A DNA stretch of 64,000 nucleotides from contig JAEFAB010000052.1 of NCBI GenBank assembly GCA_016292095.1, positions 1 to 64,000 of the forward strand. The letters run 5' to 3'. This document shows positions 1 through 8,739 of this stretch, piece by piece (position 1 is the stretch's first letter; every line of letters begins with the position of its first letter). A program made the translations under genes and the position numbers. Source of the stretch: Eubacterium sp. (GTDB lineage: Bacteria; Bacillota; Clostridia; Lachnospirales; Lachnospiraceae). Under the pieces are notes generated by a model. That model searched no databases. It was given only the letters and a program-made list of their open reading frames with translations, and was not told the origin of the DNA.

Positions 1-201
1 CCTCAGGTAAATGTATGGTATAATGTTTTTATATTTAGTGAACGGATACAATTGAATATAGAAAAATGTATTTTTGTTCCTGATGAAAAAAATATATGCG
101 CCATAATGTGCAATTTTAAATTTGATATGGAGCATGGAATGGCAATAGTTTTTGAAGGCGGAAAGTTTAAAGAGATTGGAGCAGAAGATATAGATCTTTG
201 A
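1..201 (+). CDS. C-terminal end of a DUF6985-like protein (partial)
   Basis: The reading frame is open from the first base of the window and stops at TGA 199-201, leaving 66 residues of a gene that begins outside. The visible part has alternating aromatic and charged residues and ends in a segment around MEHGMAIVFEGG, followed by a short acidic tail. That pattern resembles the end of DUF6985-type proteins (family recognition from memory, moderate to low confidence). Some families of this size act as immunity proteins next to toxins, but nothing here proves such a role. The next gene starts 27 bases downstream, so the two may be co-transcribed. Confidence 0.5.
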   Translation, partial: PQVNVWYNVFIFSERIQLNIEKCIFVPDEKNICAIMCNFKFDMEHGMAIVFEGGKFKEIGAEDIDL

Positions 202-228
202 TTTATTTTATTATTGTGAGGTGTAAAA

Positions 229-1455
229 ATGGACGAAAATAGAAAAAAAGAATTGATGAATAATGTGACAGATGATTTAATGACAATTAATGATGATATA
301 AATGAAGTTAATGAGAAATATGCGACTACATTAATTGCAGATTTGCCGGTGGCAGATATAGCAGCACTCGGTTCAATATTTACAACATTCCCAGAGGCTT
401 TTAAAACAATGCAAATGTCTTCTAAAGCAAAAACTGCAGGTGAAGGATTATATCGATGTATCTTTCCTAAAGGGATAACAGGGCATTTATTCAAAAAAAA
501 GGGGGAAGAAGCGTTTATTGGTGCAATTAAAAAAAAGGGAGGCGGTTTGGCGCAGGCCAGATTAATTCCGGTAAAAGGACAAGCGGCCGAACAGGCGGGT
601 GCAGCAGCTATGCCAGTAGACCCAGCTACAATTTTAATTGCGGCTTCAATAATTGCCATTGCGAAAGAGATACATGATATTAAGAAAGGGCAGAAGGAAA
701 TAGTTGATATATTAGAGAGAGATAAAAAATCTCAATTATTAGCAGATTATGAAATACTTATAGATAGTGCCGAAAATTACAAGTATTATTGGAACAATGA
801 AAATGATGTGGTTGTAAGATTAAATCAAGTGAGAAACATTCAAAGAAATTCAAAAAAAGATATCAAATCTTACAGTGAGGAATTGAGAGAAAGACTTAAG
901 GATGGTAAGTCAGTGGTGTTGAACGTTAATAACACTGCTAAAATAAGAAAAATATTAGACAGAGTTATACGATACAAACTTGCGCTGACTGTTTACAGTT
1001 TTTCTGTATTAATGGATGTAATGATTTCAGAAAATTATGATAATAATTATTTGGAAAAAGTGATTGGGGAAATAAGAGAATTAGACTATGAATACAGAAT
1101 ACATTATTCTGAAGTATATGAAATGATCGAAAAGTTAAAGTCTGATTCTATAAAAACAAAAATAAGCGGAACCACAGCCAAAATCACAAAAGGTGTTGGC
1201 AATGCTATCGGAAAAGTGCCGGTGATAAAAGAGGGGAAAGTTGATGAATTATTAATTGCATCCGGGGAGGCTCTTGAAAATTCTGGAAATCAGAACCTAC
1301 AGCAATTAATGGATTTTGTTGCAAAACACAAGGAAAGCGGAGCAATGAATTTCGTTAAAAAACTTGAAATGATAAATACTATTTCGAATAAACCGGTTGA
1401 GATTGATTGGAGTGAAAAAGTAATAAGAATATCTGAAATTAAAAAGGTGTCATAA
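229..1455 (+). CDS. Hypothetical 408-residue helical protein with one hydrophobic segment
   Basis: I do not recognise this family. The ATG follows a GTGAGGTG ribosome site at a sensible distance. The protein is Lys/Glu/Ile/Asn rich and predicted mostly helical. Residues about 75-120 are Gly/Ala/Lys rich. Residues about 130-150 form a hydrophobic stretch (PATILIAASIIAIAKEI) that leads straight into a charged, coiled-coil-like region, and further long amphipathic helices follow to about residue 300. There is no signal peptide. A hydrophobic hairpin or helix inside a helical bundle occurs in some pore-forming or membrane-associated toxins, but this is only a structural analogy. It lies between the DUF6985-like fragment and a predicted HTH protein in an AT-rich stretch, which is compatible with recent acquisition. 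Confidence 0.6.
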   Translation: MDENRKKELMNNVTDDLMTINDDINEVNEKYATTLIADLPVADIAALGSIFTTFPEAFKTMQMSSKAKTAGEGLYRCIFPKGITGHLFKKKGEEAFIGAIKKKGGGLAQARLIPVKGQAAEQAGAAAMPVDPATILIAASIIAIAKEIHDIKKGQKEIVDILERDKKSQLLADYEILIDSAENYKYYWNNENDVVVRLNQVRNIQRNSKKDIKSYSEELRERLKDGKSVVLNVNNTAKIRKILDRVIRYKLALTVYSFSVLMDVMISENYDNNYLEKVIGEIRELDYEYRIHYSEVYEMIEKLKSDSIKTKISGTTAKITKGVGNAIGKVPVIKEGKVDELLIASGEALENSGNQNLQQLMDFVAKHKESGAMNFVKKLEMINTISNKPVEIDWSEKVIRISEIKKVS

Positions 1456-1485
1456 CAGTTAAAAGCAGCATTTTGAACTCATTAT

Positions 1486-1531
1486 ATATGGTAAAAACAT
1501 ACATGATTTTACTTGTATGATTTTGCCATAT
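1486..1531 (+). terminator. Imperfect hairpin after the 408-residue gene
   Basis: ATATGGTAAAA (1486-1496) pairs with TTTTGCCATAT (1521-1531) with one G-T wobble. An inner CATAC/GTATG pairing extends the structure. The following bases are T rich. It may end transcription of the upstream gene, or it may be an operator; the loop is long, so the terminator call is weak. Confidence 0.4.
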
Positions 1532-1614
1532 TTTTGTATGGAAAAACAGGGCTATCAATTCAAAAAGAAGAAGTGTAATATAAAACTAAAGTTGAATGAA
1601 TTGAGGTGATAGAA

Positions 1615-2892
1615 ATGTTCAATGTTGAAAAAAATAAAAAGAAAACAGGAGAATATTTAAAAAGGATAATTCTTAAAAAATACAAATCTCAAAGACAATT
1701 TTGTATCGCGTTTTTAAAAAAGCGTTATGGAAAAGCAGAAGATTATGAAGTTGGTAATTTTACAAGAAAATTATCCTCAATAATAAAGGGAAGAGATAAT
1801 ATTCAAACTTATGATTTGCCAATTTTTTGTGAACTATTAGATGTCTCATGTGAGCAGATTCTTAGTGCGGGTAAATATTATAAACCGGTGAAGAGTCATA
1901 TCACTAATTATGAAGTGGCATTCTCGAAATCACGTAAAGTCTGGGAATCATATATGAATCGTGACGATAAGCTGTTTCTTAATTATGATGAATATGGTAA
2001 ATCGGTAGTTGATTATGCGTTGGAATTTCATAACTATGATTTTATTAAATATCTAATGGAAACAGGACATCTTAATTTTGTTGATAATAGTAAATGGCGA
2101 CGTGGCTTCACATTTGGTTTATCAACAGATATTAAAAGGAGAGAAATGGGAGCGCATGATATATGGCCGCTAGCTCATAAATTGAGAGTTCCGGAAAGTA
2201 TAGTATATGAAGAACGTTTAAGAACTCAAGCAATTACATTAGCAATTGAGAATCATGATTATGATTGTTTAGAAAAATTAAAAGCTAGAGTTAATCCGGC
2301 AATGTTAGAGATGAATATGATTAGAAATCAAGATTTGTTGCTAGAAGAACAGAGAGATGATGAACTCATCGAGGCGATTGCAGGTGCAGATGAGGAAATA
2401 GTAAATTTTTTTACAGATGAATTTGTAATAAAAGATAATTTCAATAGGGAGCATACGGTTATGTTTCCGTATTTAAGCAAAGTGTTGGAAATCATGATTC
2501 GGGAAAAGAATCCAATGGTTGAGGAGATATTAGATAAGGCGATTAAGCATAACAGAGATGCTTTTGAACTATTAGAACATCAATTGGATGAATATTCGGA
2601 TTATCTGTTACAAGAGAGATATCACTGGATGAATGATGATTTTATTTCCGATGAAAAAAGAGAACAAATACGGAAAACGGCTAGAGAAGAGGCGAGGTGG
2701 AACTTTAACTATAATAATAATTATGGAATAGTTTCCTACTATTACAGTAAAGAAAAGAGAGAAAGAGATGGTATGGCTACAAATCTTATTATAGTGACTG
2801 CCGAATCGAAAAAAGAAGTAATAGCAAAAAAAATCCGAGAGTTAAATGAATGGGCGGAAAAGACAGTGAATCTTGGAAACGAAAAGGTTTGA
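1615..2892 (+). CDS. Predicted DNA-binding protein with ankyrin-like C-terminal region
   Basis: The start is placed at ATG 1615 because GAGGTGA (1603-1609) lies five bases before it; an in-frame GTG at 1606 falls inside that ribosome site. Residues about 10-85 contain a helical segment ending in a pattern typical of Cro/C1-type HTH domains (KSQRQFCIAF, then KLSSIIKGRDNI, then LPIFCELLDVSCEQIL). From about residue 125 the segment YGKSVVDYALEFHNYDFIKYLM reads like one ankyrin helix pair, and later parts repeat the helix-turn-helix texture more weakly. The role is probably regulatory, possibly of the neighbouring 408-residue gene, but the target is unknown. The base composition is AT rich like the upstream genes. 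Confidence 0.6.
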   Translation: MFNVEKNKKKTGEYLKRIILKKYKSQRQFCIAFLKKRYGKAEDYEVGNFTRKLSSIIKGRDNIQTYDLPIFCELLDVSCEQILSAGKYYKPVKSHITNYEVAFSKSRKVWESYMNRDDKLFLNYDEYGKSVVDYALEFHNYDFIKYLMETGHLNFVDNSKWRRGFTFGLSTDIKRREMGAHDIWPLAHKLRVPESIVYEERLRTQAITLAIENHDYDCLEKLKARVNPAMLEMNMIRNQDLLLEEQRDDELIEAIAGADEEIVNFFTDEFVIKDNFNREHTVMFPYLSKVLEIMIREKNPMVEEILDKAIKHNRDAFELLEHQLDEYSDYLLQERYHWMNDDFISDEKREQIRKTAREEARWNFNYNNNYGIVSYYYSKEKRERDGMATNLIIVTAESKKEVIAKKIRELNEWAEKTVNLGNEKV

Positions 2893-2903
2893 ATTAGTTT
2901 TTT

Positions 2904-2932
2904 TATACCACAAGAAAGTTGTATGGTATAAT
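2904..2932 (+). promoter_or_regulatory. Inverted repeat overlapping a TATAAT box
   Basis: TATACCA (2904-2910) and TGGTATA (2924-2930) form an inverted repeat, with CAA/TTG also pairing inside. The right arm overlaps a perfect TATAAT (2927-2932). A clear -35 is absent. This may be the regulated promoter of the deaminase gene at 3051. The 118 bases between the box and that gene also hold a possible 17-codon open frame (2972-3025) that I cannot support as a gene. Confidence 0.3.
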
Positions 2933-3050
2933 AAACCTAAGTATTTTACCCCAACCCGGAAACGGTAGGTGATGAATTTGTTTTTTAACAAGAAAACGCA
3001 AGCAATAACCCCAAATACGATGTAGAAAAGAAAGAGCGGAGGTAAGTAAA

Positions 3051-3557
3051 ATGACCAAGGACAATGATACAAAAAAAGAAAAAAAGATTATTTCCGCCGA
3101 AAACCCGTTCATGCAGGCAGCAATTGAGGAAGCGCTGGAAGGTATTGAGAAGGGACATGGTGGTCCTTTTGGGTGCGTTGTTGTAAAAGATGGATTGATT
3201 ATCGGGAGAGGACATAACCGGGTGCTTGAGGATAATGACTCCACAGCTCACGGAGAAATTATTGCGATTCGAAGTGCCGAGCAGAGACTCAAAAGTTATG
3301 ACTTGTCCGGCTGTGAACTTTATACTACCGGGGAGCCTTGCCCGATGTGCCTTTATGCAATAATGTGGGCAAATGTGGAAAAGGTTTATTACGGATGCAC
3401 CATTAAAGACAATGCAGCCATTGGATTTCGAGATGAACTGCTCGATAAATTGTCCGGTGGAAGGGAAAACTTGAAGGATTACCTGAACTGCATTGACAGA
3501 GAAGCGTGCTTGGAACTTTATGAGATTTACAAAACAATGGAACACAACATATATTAA
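3051..3557 (+). CDS. Guanine/nucleoside deaminase of the CMP/dCMP deaminase fold
   Basis: A 168-residue cytosolic zinc enzyme predicted to deaminate guanine to xanthine or a related nucleobase. The catalytic HGE is at His67-Glu69 and the second zinc motif PCPMC gives Cys97 and Cys100. The flanking GGPFGCVVVKDG and the general length match Bacillus GuaD-type guanine deaminases better than TadA, which usually lacks this N-terminal arrangement. Substrate is therefore inferred from family resemblance. The ATG follows a GGAGG at ideal spacing. The gene stands alone, closed by a strong terminator. Confidence 0.8.
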   Translation: MTKDNDTKKEKKIISAENPFMQAAIEEALEGIEKGHGGPFGCVVVKDGLIIGRGHNRVLEDNDSTAHGEIIAIRSAEQRLKSYDLSGCELYTTGEPCPMCLYAIMWANVEKVYYGCTIKDNAAIGFRDELLDKLSGGRENLKDYLNCIDREACLELYEIYKTMEHNIY

Positions 3558-3564
3558 AATATTA

Positions 3565-3597
3565 AAAGACTTCGGAAATTTCTCCGAAGTCTTTTTT
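3565..3597 (+). terminator. Intrinsic terminator after the deaminase gene
   Basis: AAAGACTTCGGA pairs with TCCGAAGTCTTT around a short AT loop, followed by T residues. On the opposite strand the A run before the stem gives a U tract too, so it may also end the convergent diguanylate cyclase transcript. Confidence 0.85.
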
Positions 3598-3613
3598 GGG
3601 CGATGAGCGTCTA

Positions 3614-4690
3614 TCAGCGATGTCGCTTTTTTCCGGTGCTCTCGTAATATTTTTGTTTTTCTGCATACAGCATTTCGTCCGCATTCTGATACAACGTATC
3701 CAGTGTACTGTCTTCCTGCTTCATGGCATAGCCAATGGAACAGGAGTAGGAAGTCTGCTTCAGAGCATCCTGAATTCGCCGGATTAAATTCAGCACATCT
3801 TCCTCCGGCATATCCAAACATAAGATGGCGTATTCGTCACCGCCGATTCGATAAACGCGTTGGTTGCGATGAGCTACATGCCAGAAACAATCAGCCAGAG
3901 TCTTCAATGCAAGGTCTCCCGCCAAATGACCGTCCTGGTCGTTGATTTCTTTCAAGCCATTCATATCCATTGCCACATAGGCGGTAATGGAATTCATATA
4001 CTTTTCAGCATCACGGTAATAACTTTGACGGTTTAGCAGATTTGTGAGGGAATCCCTTTTCGTGTACTGTTGCAAGATGTAAATATAGTAAAAAAGAATA
4101 TTGATTGCGATTGTTACGTTAAACCAATGAGTCGCCATGTGTTCAAAAAACAATGGCATGGCAAGACACAAAATAGAAGACGATGTCATGAAAATCGGCA
4201 ATGTGTAATCTTCCGCCTTGGTCTTAACATTGTGAAAAATAATAACGGTTAGGTAAACCAAATAGAACAGGCATACCCAGTAAGTCAGGTATCCCAGACG
4301 TCCGCGACCAAAATGATTGGTTTCGGAAATAAAAAAGACTATTTTTGTTTTAATTGATATAAAGCAAAGCAGGAAATTCAGCGTGGCAGGAATCCAAAAG
4401 TATAAGTTGTGCTGTGGATAAACAATCAAAACGATATCCACAAGAATATAAACGATCAGACTGTAATTGACTGCTGATAAAATCGGTCGGAGGACAGTGT
4501 AGTCCGGCTGATTGCCGAGATATGTTTCGACATAACAAGTGATGGAATACACAAAAAGCAGAATGACAATTCCGAACATGCGTCGGAGCATTCCCAGTTC
4601 CAAGTGTGTATCCGAAAAAATAATTGTCAGGAGACCGATTAAAACAATTATTAATCCCCAATGCTCATTTAAATATCCGATGATAGACAT
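3614..4690 (-). CDS. Membrane-bound diguanylate cyclase (GGDEF domain)
   Basis: Makes the second messenger c-di-GMP from two GTP. Residues 1-200 contain about six hydrophobic transmembrane helices, a sensor region of unknown ligand. The C-terminal 150 residues are a GGDEF domain: TKRDSLTNLLNR at its start, the substrate-binding DMNGLKEIND, and the active loop RIGGDEYAI, where the last residue is Tyr instead of Phe, a common active variant. No clear RxxD inhibitory site was seen in front of the loop. The ATG is preceded by TGGAGGA on the minus strand. It is a single-gene unit convergent to the deaminase and divergent from the DUF6548-like gene. Confidence 0.9.
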   Translation of the reverse strand: MSIIGYLNEHWGLIIVLIGLLTIIFSDTHLELGMLRRMFGIVILLFVYSITCYVETYLGNQPDYTVLRPILSAVNYSLIVYILVDIVLIVYPQHNLYFWIPATLNFLLCFISIKTKIVFFISETNHFGRGRLGYLTYWVCLFYLVYLTVIIFHNVKTKAEDYTLPIFMTSSSILCLAMPLFFEHMATHWFNVTIAINILFYYIYILQQYTKRDSLTNLLNRQSYYRDAEKYMNSITAYVAMDMNGLKEINDQDGHLAGDLALKTLADCFWHVAHRNQRVYRIGGDEYAILCLDMPEEDVLNLIRRIQDALKQTSYSCSIGYAMKQEDSTLDTLYQNADEMLYAEKQKYYESTGKKRHR

Positions 4691-4731
4691 TCGATATCCT
4701 CCAGTCCTTTGCGTTTTTTCCTACAGGTTAC

Positions 4732-4760
4732 ATTATACTATTATTTGTCATATAAACCAA
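4732..4760 (-). promoter_or_regulatory. Promoter of the diguanylate cyclase gene
   Basis: On the minus strand TTGGTT (4755-4760) lies 17 bases from a perfect TATAAT (4732-4737). The start codon is about 40 bases further on. Confidence 0.55.
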
Positions 4761-4816
4761 CACAAAAGTATGATATGATAAATTTGTGAAACAGTTTGGG
4801 ATTAGGAGTAAAACAG

Positions 4817-5284
4817 ATGAACAATATCGAAATTGCTTTTTTTGAAGAATATAAAAAACTGGATAACCTCTGCAAAGATGTTTTGAACTCTGAAAAGGGG
4901 GTTACGGATTACATTGAAGAAATGGAACGCACGCCTTATCAAAAGAGCAGTCTGGTTCCTTCTTGGGAACGTGATTATAAGGATTTAAAGCATGTGCGTT
5001 GGGTGCGAAATGACATTGCCCACGGAAATGAAGAGTCTGAATGCGACCGAAATGATATTGATTTCGTTCGGCAGTTTTATAAACGAATTATGAATCAGAC
5101 AGATCCTTTTTCAATGATACGAAAAGCGGAAAAATCAAAGAGAAAAGTTTCGTCGCAACCGGTCAAACAGCCGAAAGTTCAATCCCGTGACAATTCCGGT
5201 AATGCGATGGGCTGGGTTTTGTTGATGGGAATTTTTTTGCTGATTGCATTTTGTTTCGTATTAAAAACGATAGGAGTTATTTAA
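4817..5284 (+). CDS. DUF6548-like small protein with C-terminal membrane anchor
   Basis: A 155-residue protein of unknown function. ATG 4817 is chosen because TAGGAG lies eight bases before it; an in-frame TTG at 4796 has no such site. The N-terminal 100 residues are helical with the conserved-looking LDNLCKDVLNSEKGVTDYI and HVRWVRNDIAHG, which recall DUF6548 family proteins (from memory). The IAHG segment also resembles the RNxxxH-type ends of HEPN-like helical proteins, but the match is too short to assign that fold. A basic linker follows, then one transmembrane helix at the C terminus (about 135-153), giving a tail-anchored topology. The helicase gene starts 91 bases downstream on the same strand. 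Confidence 0.6.
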   Translation: MNNIEIAFFEEYKKLDNLCKDVLNSEKGVTDYIEEMERTPYQKSSLVPSWERDYKDLKHVRWVRNDIAHGNEESECDRNDIDFVRQFYKRIMNQTDPFSMIRKAEKSKRKVSSQPVKQPKVQSRDNSGNAMGWVLLMGIFLLIAFCFVLKTIGVI

Positions 5285-5375
5285 AGGAAAAAAGTCAATA
5301 TGTTTCAGAGGTTGGTATTTTTGATTTGGATGGAAACATCCGGGGAATCTTTGTAAAGAAAAGGAACGTGAACCT

Positions 5376-8267
5376 ATGACAAATTTAGCAGAACAGATTT
5401 TATCAGCTAGCAAGACAAGTTTTGTCGATGCGACTTTTGAATCGGAAGAAGCTTTGCGCCCAAAGCTGTTATATAACAATACGCATAAAGGTAATACGGT
5501 TTTAGCTCATATTGAGCAGGAATTGAGAAACTGCGATTCGTTTTGGTTTTCGGTTGCCTTCATTACAAGAAGTGGATTGATTGTAATCAAGGACATTCTG
5601 AAAGAACTGGAACAGAAGCACCCACAGGTTAAAGGGCGTATTCTCACGACGAACTATTTGTCTTTTAATGAACCGGAAGCATTGAAGGACTTGCTTAATT
5701 TTTCCAATCTGGAAGTACGAATTGTAACCGAAGAAAATTTTCATACGAAGGGATACATGTTTGCGGAAGGCGAAAAGAAGACGTTTATTGTCGGAAGTTC
5801 GAACCTAACACAGAATGCTTTAAAGTCTAACAAAGAATGGAATCTTAAAGTGACATCGCTGGAACAGGGTGAGTTAATTTTAGAAACCCATCTTGAGTTT
5901 GAAAATATGTGGGAACGAGCAAATGTTCTCACGGAACAGTGGATCACGGATGAATATGAACCTTTATACAGGGAACAACGGAAAGTTCGAAAAGCGAATA
6001 AAGTAGAACGTATTCGTTCCTATACATTACAACCGAATTTTATGCAGCGGGAGGCAACAAAAGCACTGAATAATCTTAGAACAATGGGAGAGAAGAAGGC
6101 ACTGTTGGTATCAGCAACAGGTACTGGTAAAACTTATCTCTCCGCTTTTGATGCGCGAAATTTTGCCCCTAAGAAAATGCTGTTTCTCGTGCACCGTGAG
6201 CAGATTTTAAAACAGGCAGAGGACAGCTTCAAAGATGTTCTTGGCAATGGAATTAATACAGGACTGCTAACCGGAAATCATCAGGACAGGGAGGCTGATT
6301 ATCTGTTCTCAACAGTGCAGACTATGTCAAAGGATGAGACCCTTAGAAGTTTTGCGCGTGACTATTTTGACTACATCATTATTGACGAAACTCACAAGGC
6401 CGGCGCGGACAGTTATCAGAAGATTATTGATTATTTCAATCCAAAGTTTATGCTTGGAATGACGGCTAGCCCGGAGAGAACCGATGGTTATGATATTTAT
6501 AAATTGTTCGACAACAATATTGCCTACGAGATTCGCCTTCAGAAGGCAATGGAGGAAGATTTGCTCTGCCCATTCCATTACTTTGGAATCTCGGATATTG
6601 AGGTGGATGGAGTAAGCATTGATGAGGCTTCGGACTTCAATTATCTGGTATGCAGTGAGCGTGTAAATCACATCATTGAGAAGGCTGAGTTTTATGGATA
6701 CAGTGGAAATCGTGTGAAAGGACTAGTGTTCTGTAGCAGTAAGAAAGAAGCAAAGCAGCTTTCGGACGAGTTTAATCTGCGAGGATACGATACTATTGCA
6801 TTGTCTGGGGAAGACTCTCAGGAGAAAAGAGAAGATGCGATTCGCAGACTGGAGCAGGATGGCCTTGATAATAAGTTAGATTATATTTTTACTGTGGATA
6901 TCTTCAATGAAGGTGTGGATATTCCTCAGGTAAATCAGGTGATTATGGCAAGAAGGACGGAGAGTCCCATTGTCTTTGTGCAGCAGTTAGGGCGTGGACT
7001 TCGAAAGGCGCCGGACAAAGAATATGTAGTTGTTCTAGATTTCATTGGAAACTATCAGAACAACTTTATGATTCCGATTGCCTTGTCCGGAGATCGAAGC
7101 TACAACAAGGATACAATCCGTAAGTATGTCCGCGAGGGCTCAAGAGTGATTCCTGGATGTTCCACCATTCATTTCGATGAGGTGGCAAAAAAGAAGATTT
7201 TCGCGTCCATCGATAAGATGTCGACTACGAAGAAGATGCTGACAGATAAATATATGCAATTGAAGTTTAAGCTTGGACGAATCCCAACGATTCTTGATTT
7301 CTATGAGTATGGTGAGATAGACCCGATGCTCTTTATTGATTACGCAAAGACTTATGATCGGTTTGTGAAGATGGTGGATAAGGATTATCAATTGACCTTT
7401 TCTAGTGAGGAAGAGGCTACTTTGGAATTTATTTCGGCATCGATTGTTAGCGGGAAACGTCCTCATGAACTTCTTATGTTGAAGATGTTGGCTGAGAATA
7501 AAGTGATTACCTGCGATACCTTTAAGAAGGAGTTGAACGCAGTAGGTGAAGCCTACCGCGAGGAAGATTATCGTTCTGCTGTAAGAGTGCTCAGTAAAGA
7601 ATTTATGAATACACAATCAGAAAAGAAGAAGTTTTCCAACATTGAATTTTTGGATGGACATTCAATCGTTAAAAAGCAGATTGACAGAGCCGGTTCATAT
7701 TTTAGCAAGCTTCAAAAGATAAACTTCGCAAGTGAGATGCGCAATCTGATTGAGTATGGTTTGAAGAAATACAGTGATACATATCACAATCATGACGAAG
7801 ATAATCTGGTACTTTACGAAAAGTATTCCAGAAAAGATGTGTGCCGAATTCTAAACTGGGAGAAGGATGACAGTTCCACAATGTACGGTTACCGAATTAA
7901 GCATGGAACTTGTCCAATCTTCGTTACTTATAAGAAGAAGGACGACATCGCTAGTAGTACCAAGTACGAAGACCAATTCGTCAATCCGGGATTATTTAGC
8001 TGGATGACTAGAAGTAAAGTAAAGATGGACAGCGAGGAGAGTCAGAAGCTGATTCACTACTTGGAGAATGGACTTAAGATTTATCTCTTTGTAAAGAAGA
8101 GTGATGGTGAAGGTTCCGACTTTTATTACATGGGCCGTGTGACTCCGGAGAAGTGGCAGCAGACCACAATTGAGAATGACAAGGGTCAGGAATTGCCGAT
8201 AATGAATTTCCTGATGAGACTGGAGAACAGTGTCAGGGAAGATTTGTATGATTATATCGTGGGATAA
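5376..8267 (+). CDS. PLD-nuclease-like, superfamily 2 helicase, DUF3427 protein
   Basis: A 963-residue cytosolic protein with three parts. Residues about 40-190 form a phospholipase-D-type domain with one HxK motif (FHTKGYMF) followed by GSSNLT, as in PLD nucleases. Residues about 215-560 are a helicase core: Walker A GTGKT at 249-253, Walker B DETH at 337-340, TASPERTDG (motif III), and QQLGRGLRK (motif VI). The C-terminal part from about 600 on, ending in the LFVKKSDGEGSDFYYMGR region, matches DUF3427. Such proteins are ATP-driven DNA translocases with a putative nuclease arm, and are often linked to repair or phage defence. NUDIX and GNAT genes follow in the same direction. Function is inferred; the domains are clear. 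Confidence 0.88.
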   Translation: MTNLAEQILSASKTSFVDATFESEEALRPKLLYNNTHKGNTVLAHIEQELRNCDSFWFSVAFITRSGLIVIKDILKELEQKHPQVKGRILTTNYLSFNEPEALKDLLNFSNLEVRIVTEENFHTKGYMFAEGEKKTFIVGSSNLTQNALKSNKEWNLKVTSLEQGELILETHLEFENMWERANVLTEQWITDEYEPLYREQRKVRKANKVERIRSYTLQPNFMQREATKALNNLRTMGEKKALLVSATGTGKTYLSAFDARNFAPKKMLFLVHREQILKQAEDSFKDVLGNGINTGLLTGNHQDREADYLFSTVQTMSKDETLRSFARDYFDYIIIDETHKAGADSYQKIIDYFNPKFMLGMTASPERTDGYDIYKLFDNNIAYEIRLQKAMEEDLLCPFHYFGISDIEVDGVSIDEASDFNYLVCSERVNHIIEKAEFYGYSGNRVKGLVFCSSKKEAKQLSDEFNLRGYDTIALSGEDSQEKREDAIRRLEQDGLDNKLDYIFTVDIFNEGVDIPQVNQVIMARRTESPIVFVQQLGRGLRKAPDKEYVVVLDFIGNYQNNFMIPIALSGDRSYNKDTIRKYVREGSRVIPGCSTIHFDEVAKKKIFASIDKMSTTKKMLTDKYMQLKFKLGRIPTILDFYEYGEIDPMLFIDYAKTYDRFVKMVDKDYQLTFSSEEEATLEFISASIVSGKRPHELLMLKMLAENKVITCDTFKKELNAVGEAYREEDYRSAVRVLSKEFMNTQSEKKKFSNIEFLDGHSIVKKQIDRAGSYFSKLQKINFASEMRNLIEYGLKKYSDTYHNHDEDNLVLYEKYSRKDVCRILNWEKDDSSTMYGYRIKHGTCPIFVTYKKKDDIASSTKYEDQFVNPGLFSWMTRSKVKMDSEESQKLIHYLENGLKIYLFVKKSDGEGSDFYYMGRVTPEKWQQTTIENDKGQELPIMNFLMRLENSVREDLYDYIVG

Positions 8268-8352
8268 ATAAAGCGATAGGAAGCAGATTAAACTGGCTAG
8301 ATCGTGCCAAAACTATGTCACGAGAAGATTTGGTAAAAGAAGAGGAGAACAA

Positions 8353-8739
8353 ATGAAGACAATAAATGTAGTAGCAGCAGTAATAAGAAAAGATAATAAA
8401 ATCTTTGCCACTCAGCGAGGATATGGTGACTTTAAAGGTGGATGGGAATTCCCCGGAGGAAAAGTGGAAGAAGGTGAAACTCCGCAGCAGGCACTTGTGA
8501 GGGAAATCAAGGAAGAATTAGATACAGTAATTCAGGTTGGTGAACTGATTGACACGGTAGAATATGATTATCCGAACTTTCACTTATCTATGAAATGTTA
8601 CTGGTGCGAAATTGTGTCCGGAACGTTGGAGTTAAAGGAACATGATGCTGCAAAGTGGTTAGATAAGGAACATCTGGGAAGTGTAGAATGGTTACCGGCA
8701 GATTTAGGGCTGGTGGAGAAAATTGGAGAAGTGATGTAA
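8353..8739 (+). CDS. NUDIX hydrolase, MutT/8-oxo-dGTPase type
   Basis: A 128-residue enzyme predicted to hydrolyse a nucleoside triphosphate, classically the mutagenic 8-oxo-dGTP, to the monophosphate. The Nudix box is complete: GGKVEEGETPQQALVREIKEEL (Gx5Ex7REUxEExGU pattern, with Asp where Gly is usual after EEL). WEFPGG in front of it is typical of the MutT/CTP pyrophosphohydrolase branch. The ATG follows GAGGAG. It sits 85 bases after the DUF3427 helicase and its stop codon overlaps the start of the GNAT gene, so it links both. The 85-base gap contains a short open frame ending in the NUDIX start, which I do not call a gene. Confidence 0.88.
   Translation: MKTINVVAAVIRKDNKIFATQRGYGDFKGGWEFPGGKVEEGETPQQALVREIKEELDTVIQVGELIDTVEYDYPNFHLSMKCYWCEIVSGTLELKEHDAAKWLDKEHLGSVEWLPADLGLVEKIGEVM

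Noticed and set aside
1606-1614. GTG start for the HTH/ankyrin-like protein
   Set aside because: It lies within the ribosome-binding site for ATG 1615, which has ideal spacing.
2972-3025. Possible 17-residue leader peptide before the deaminase gene
   Set aside because: It has a plausible start context but no recognisable content; not strong enough to call a gene.
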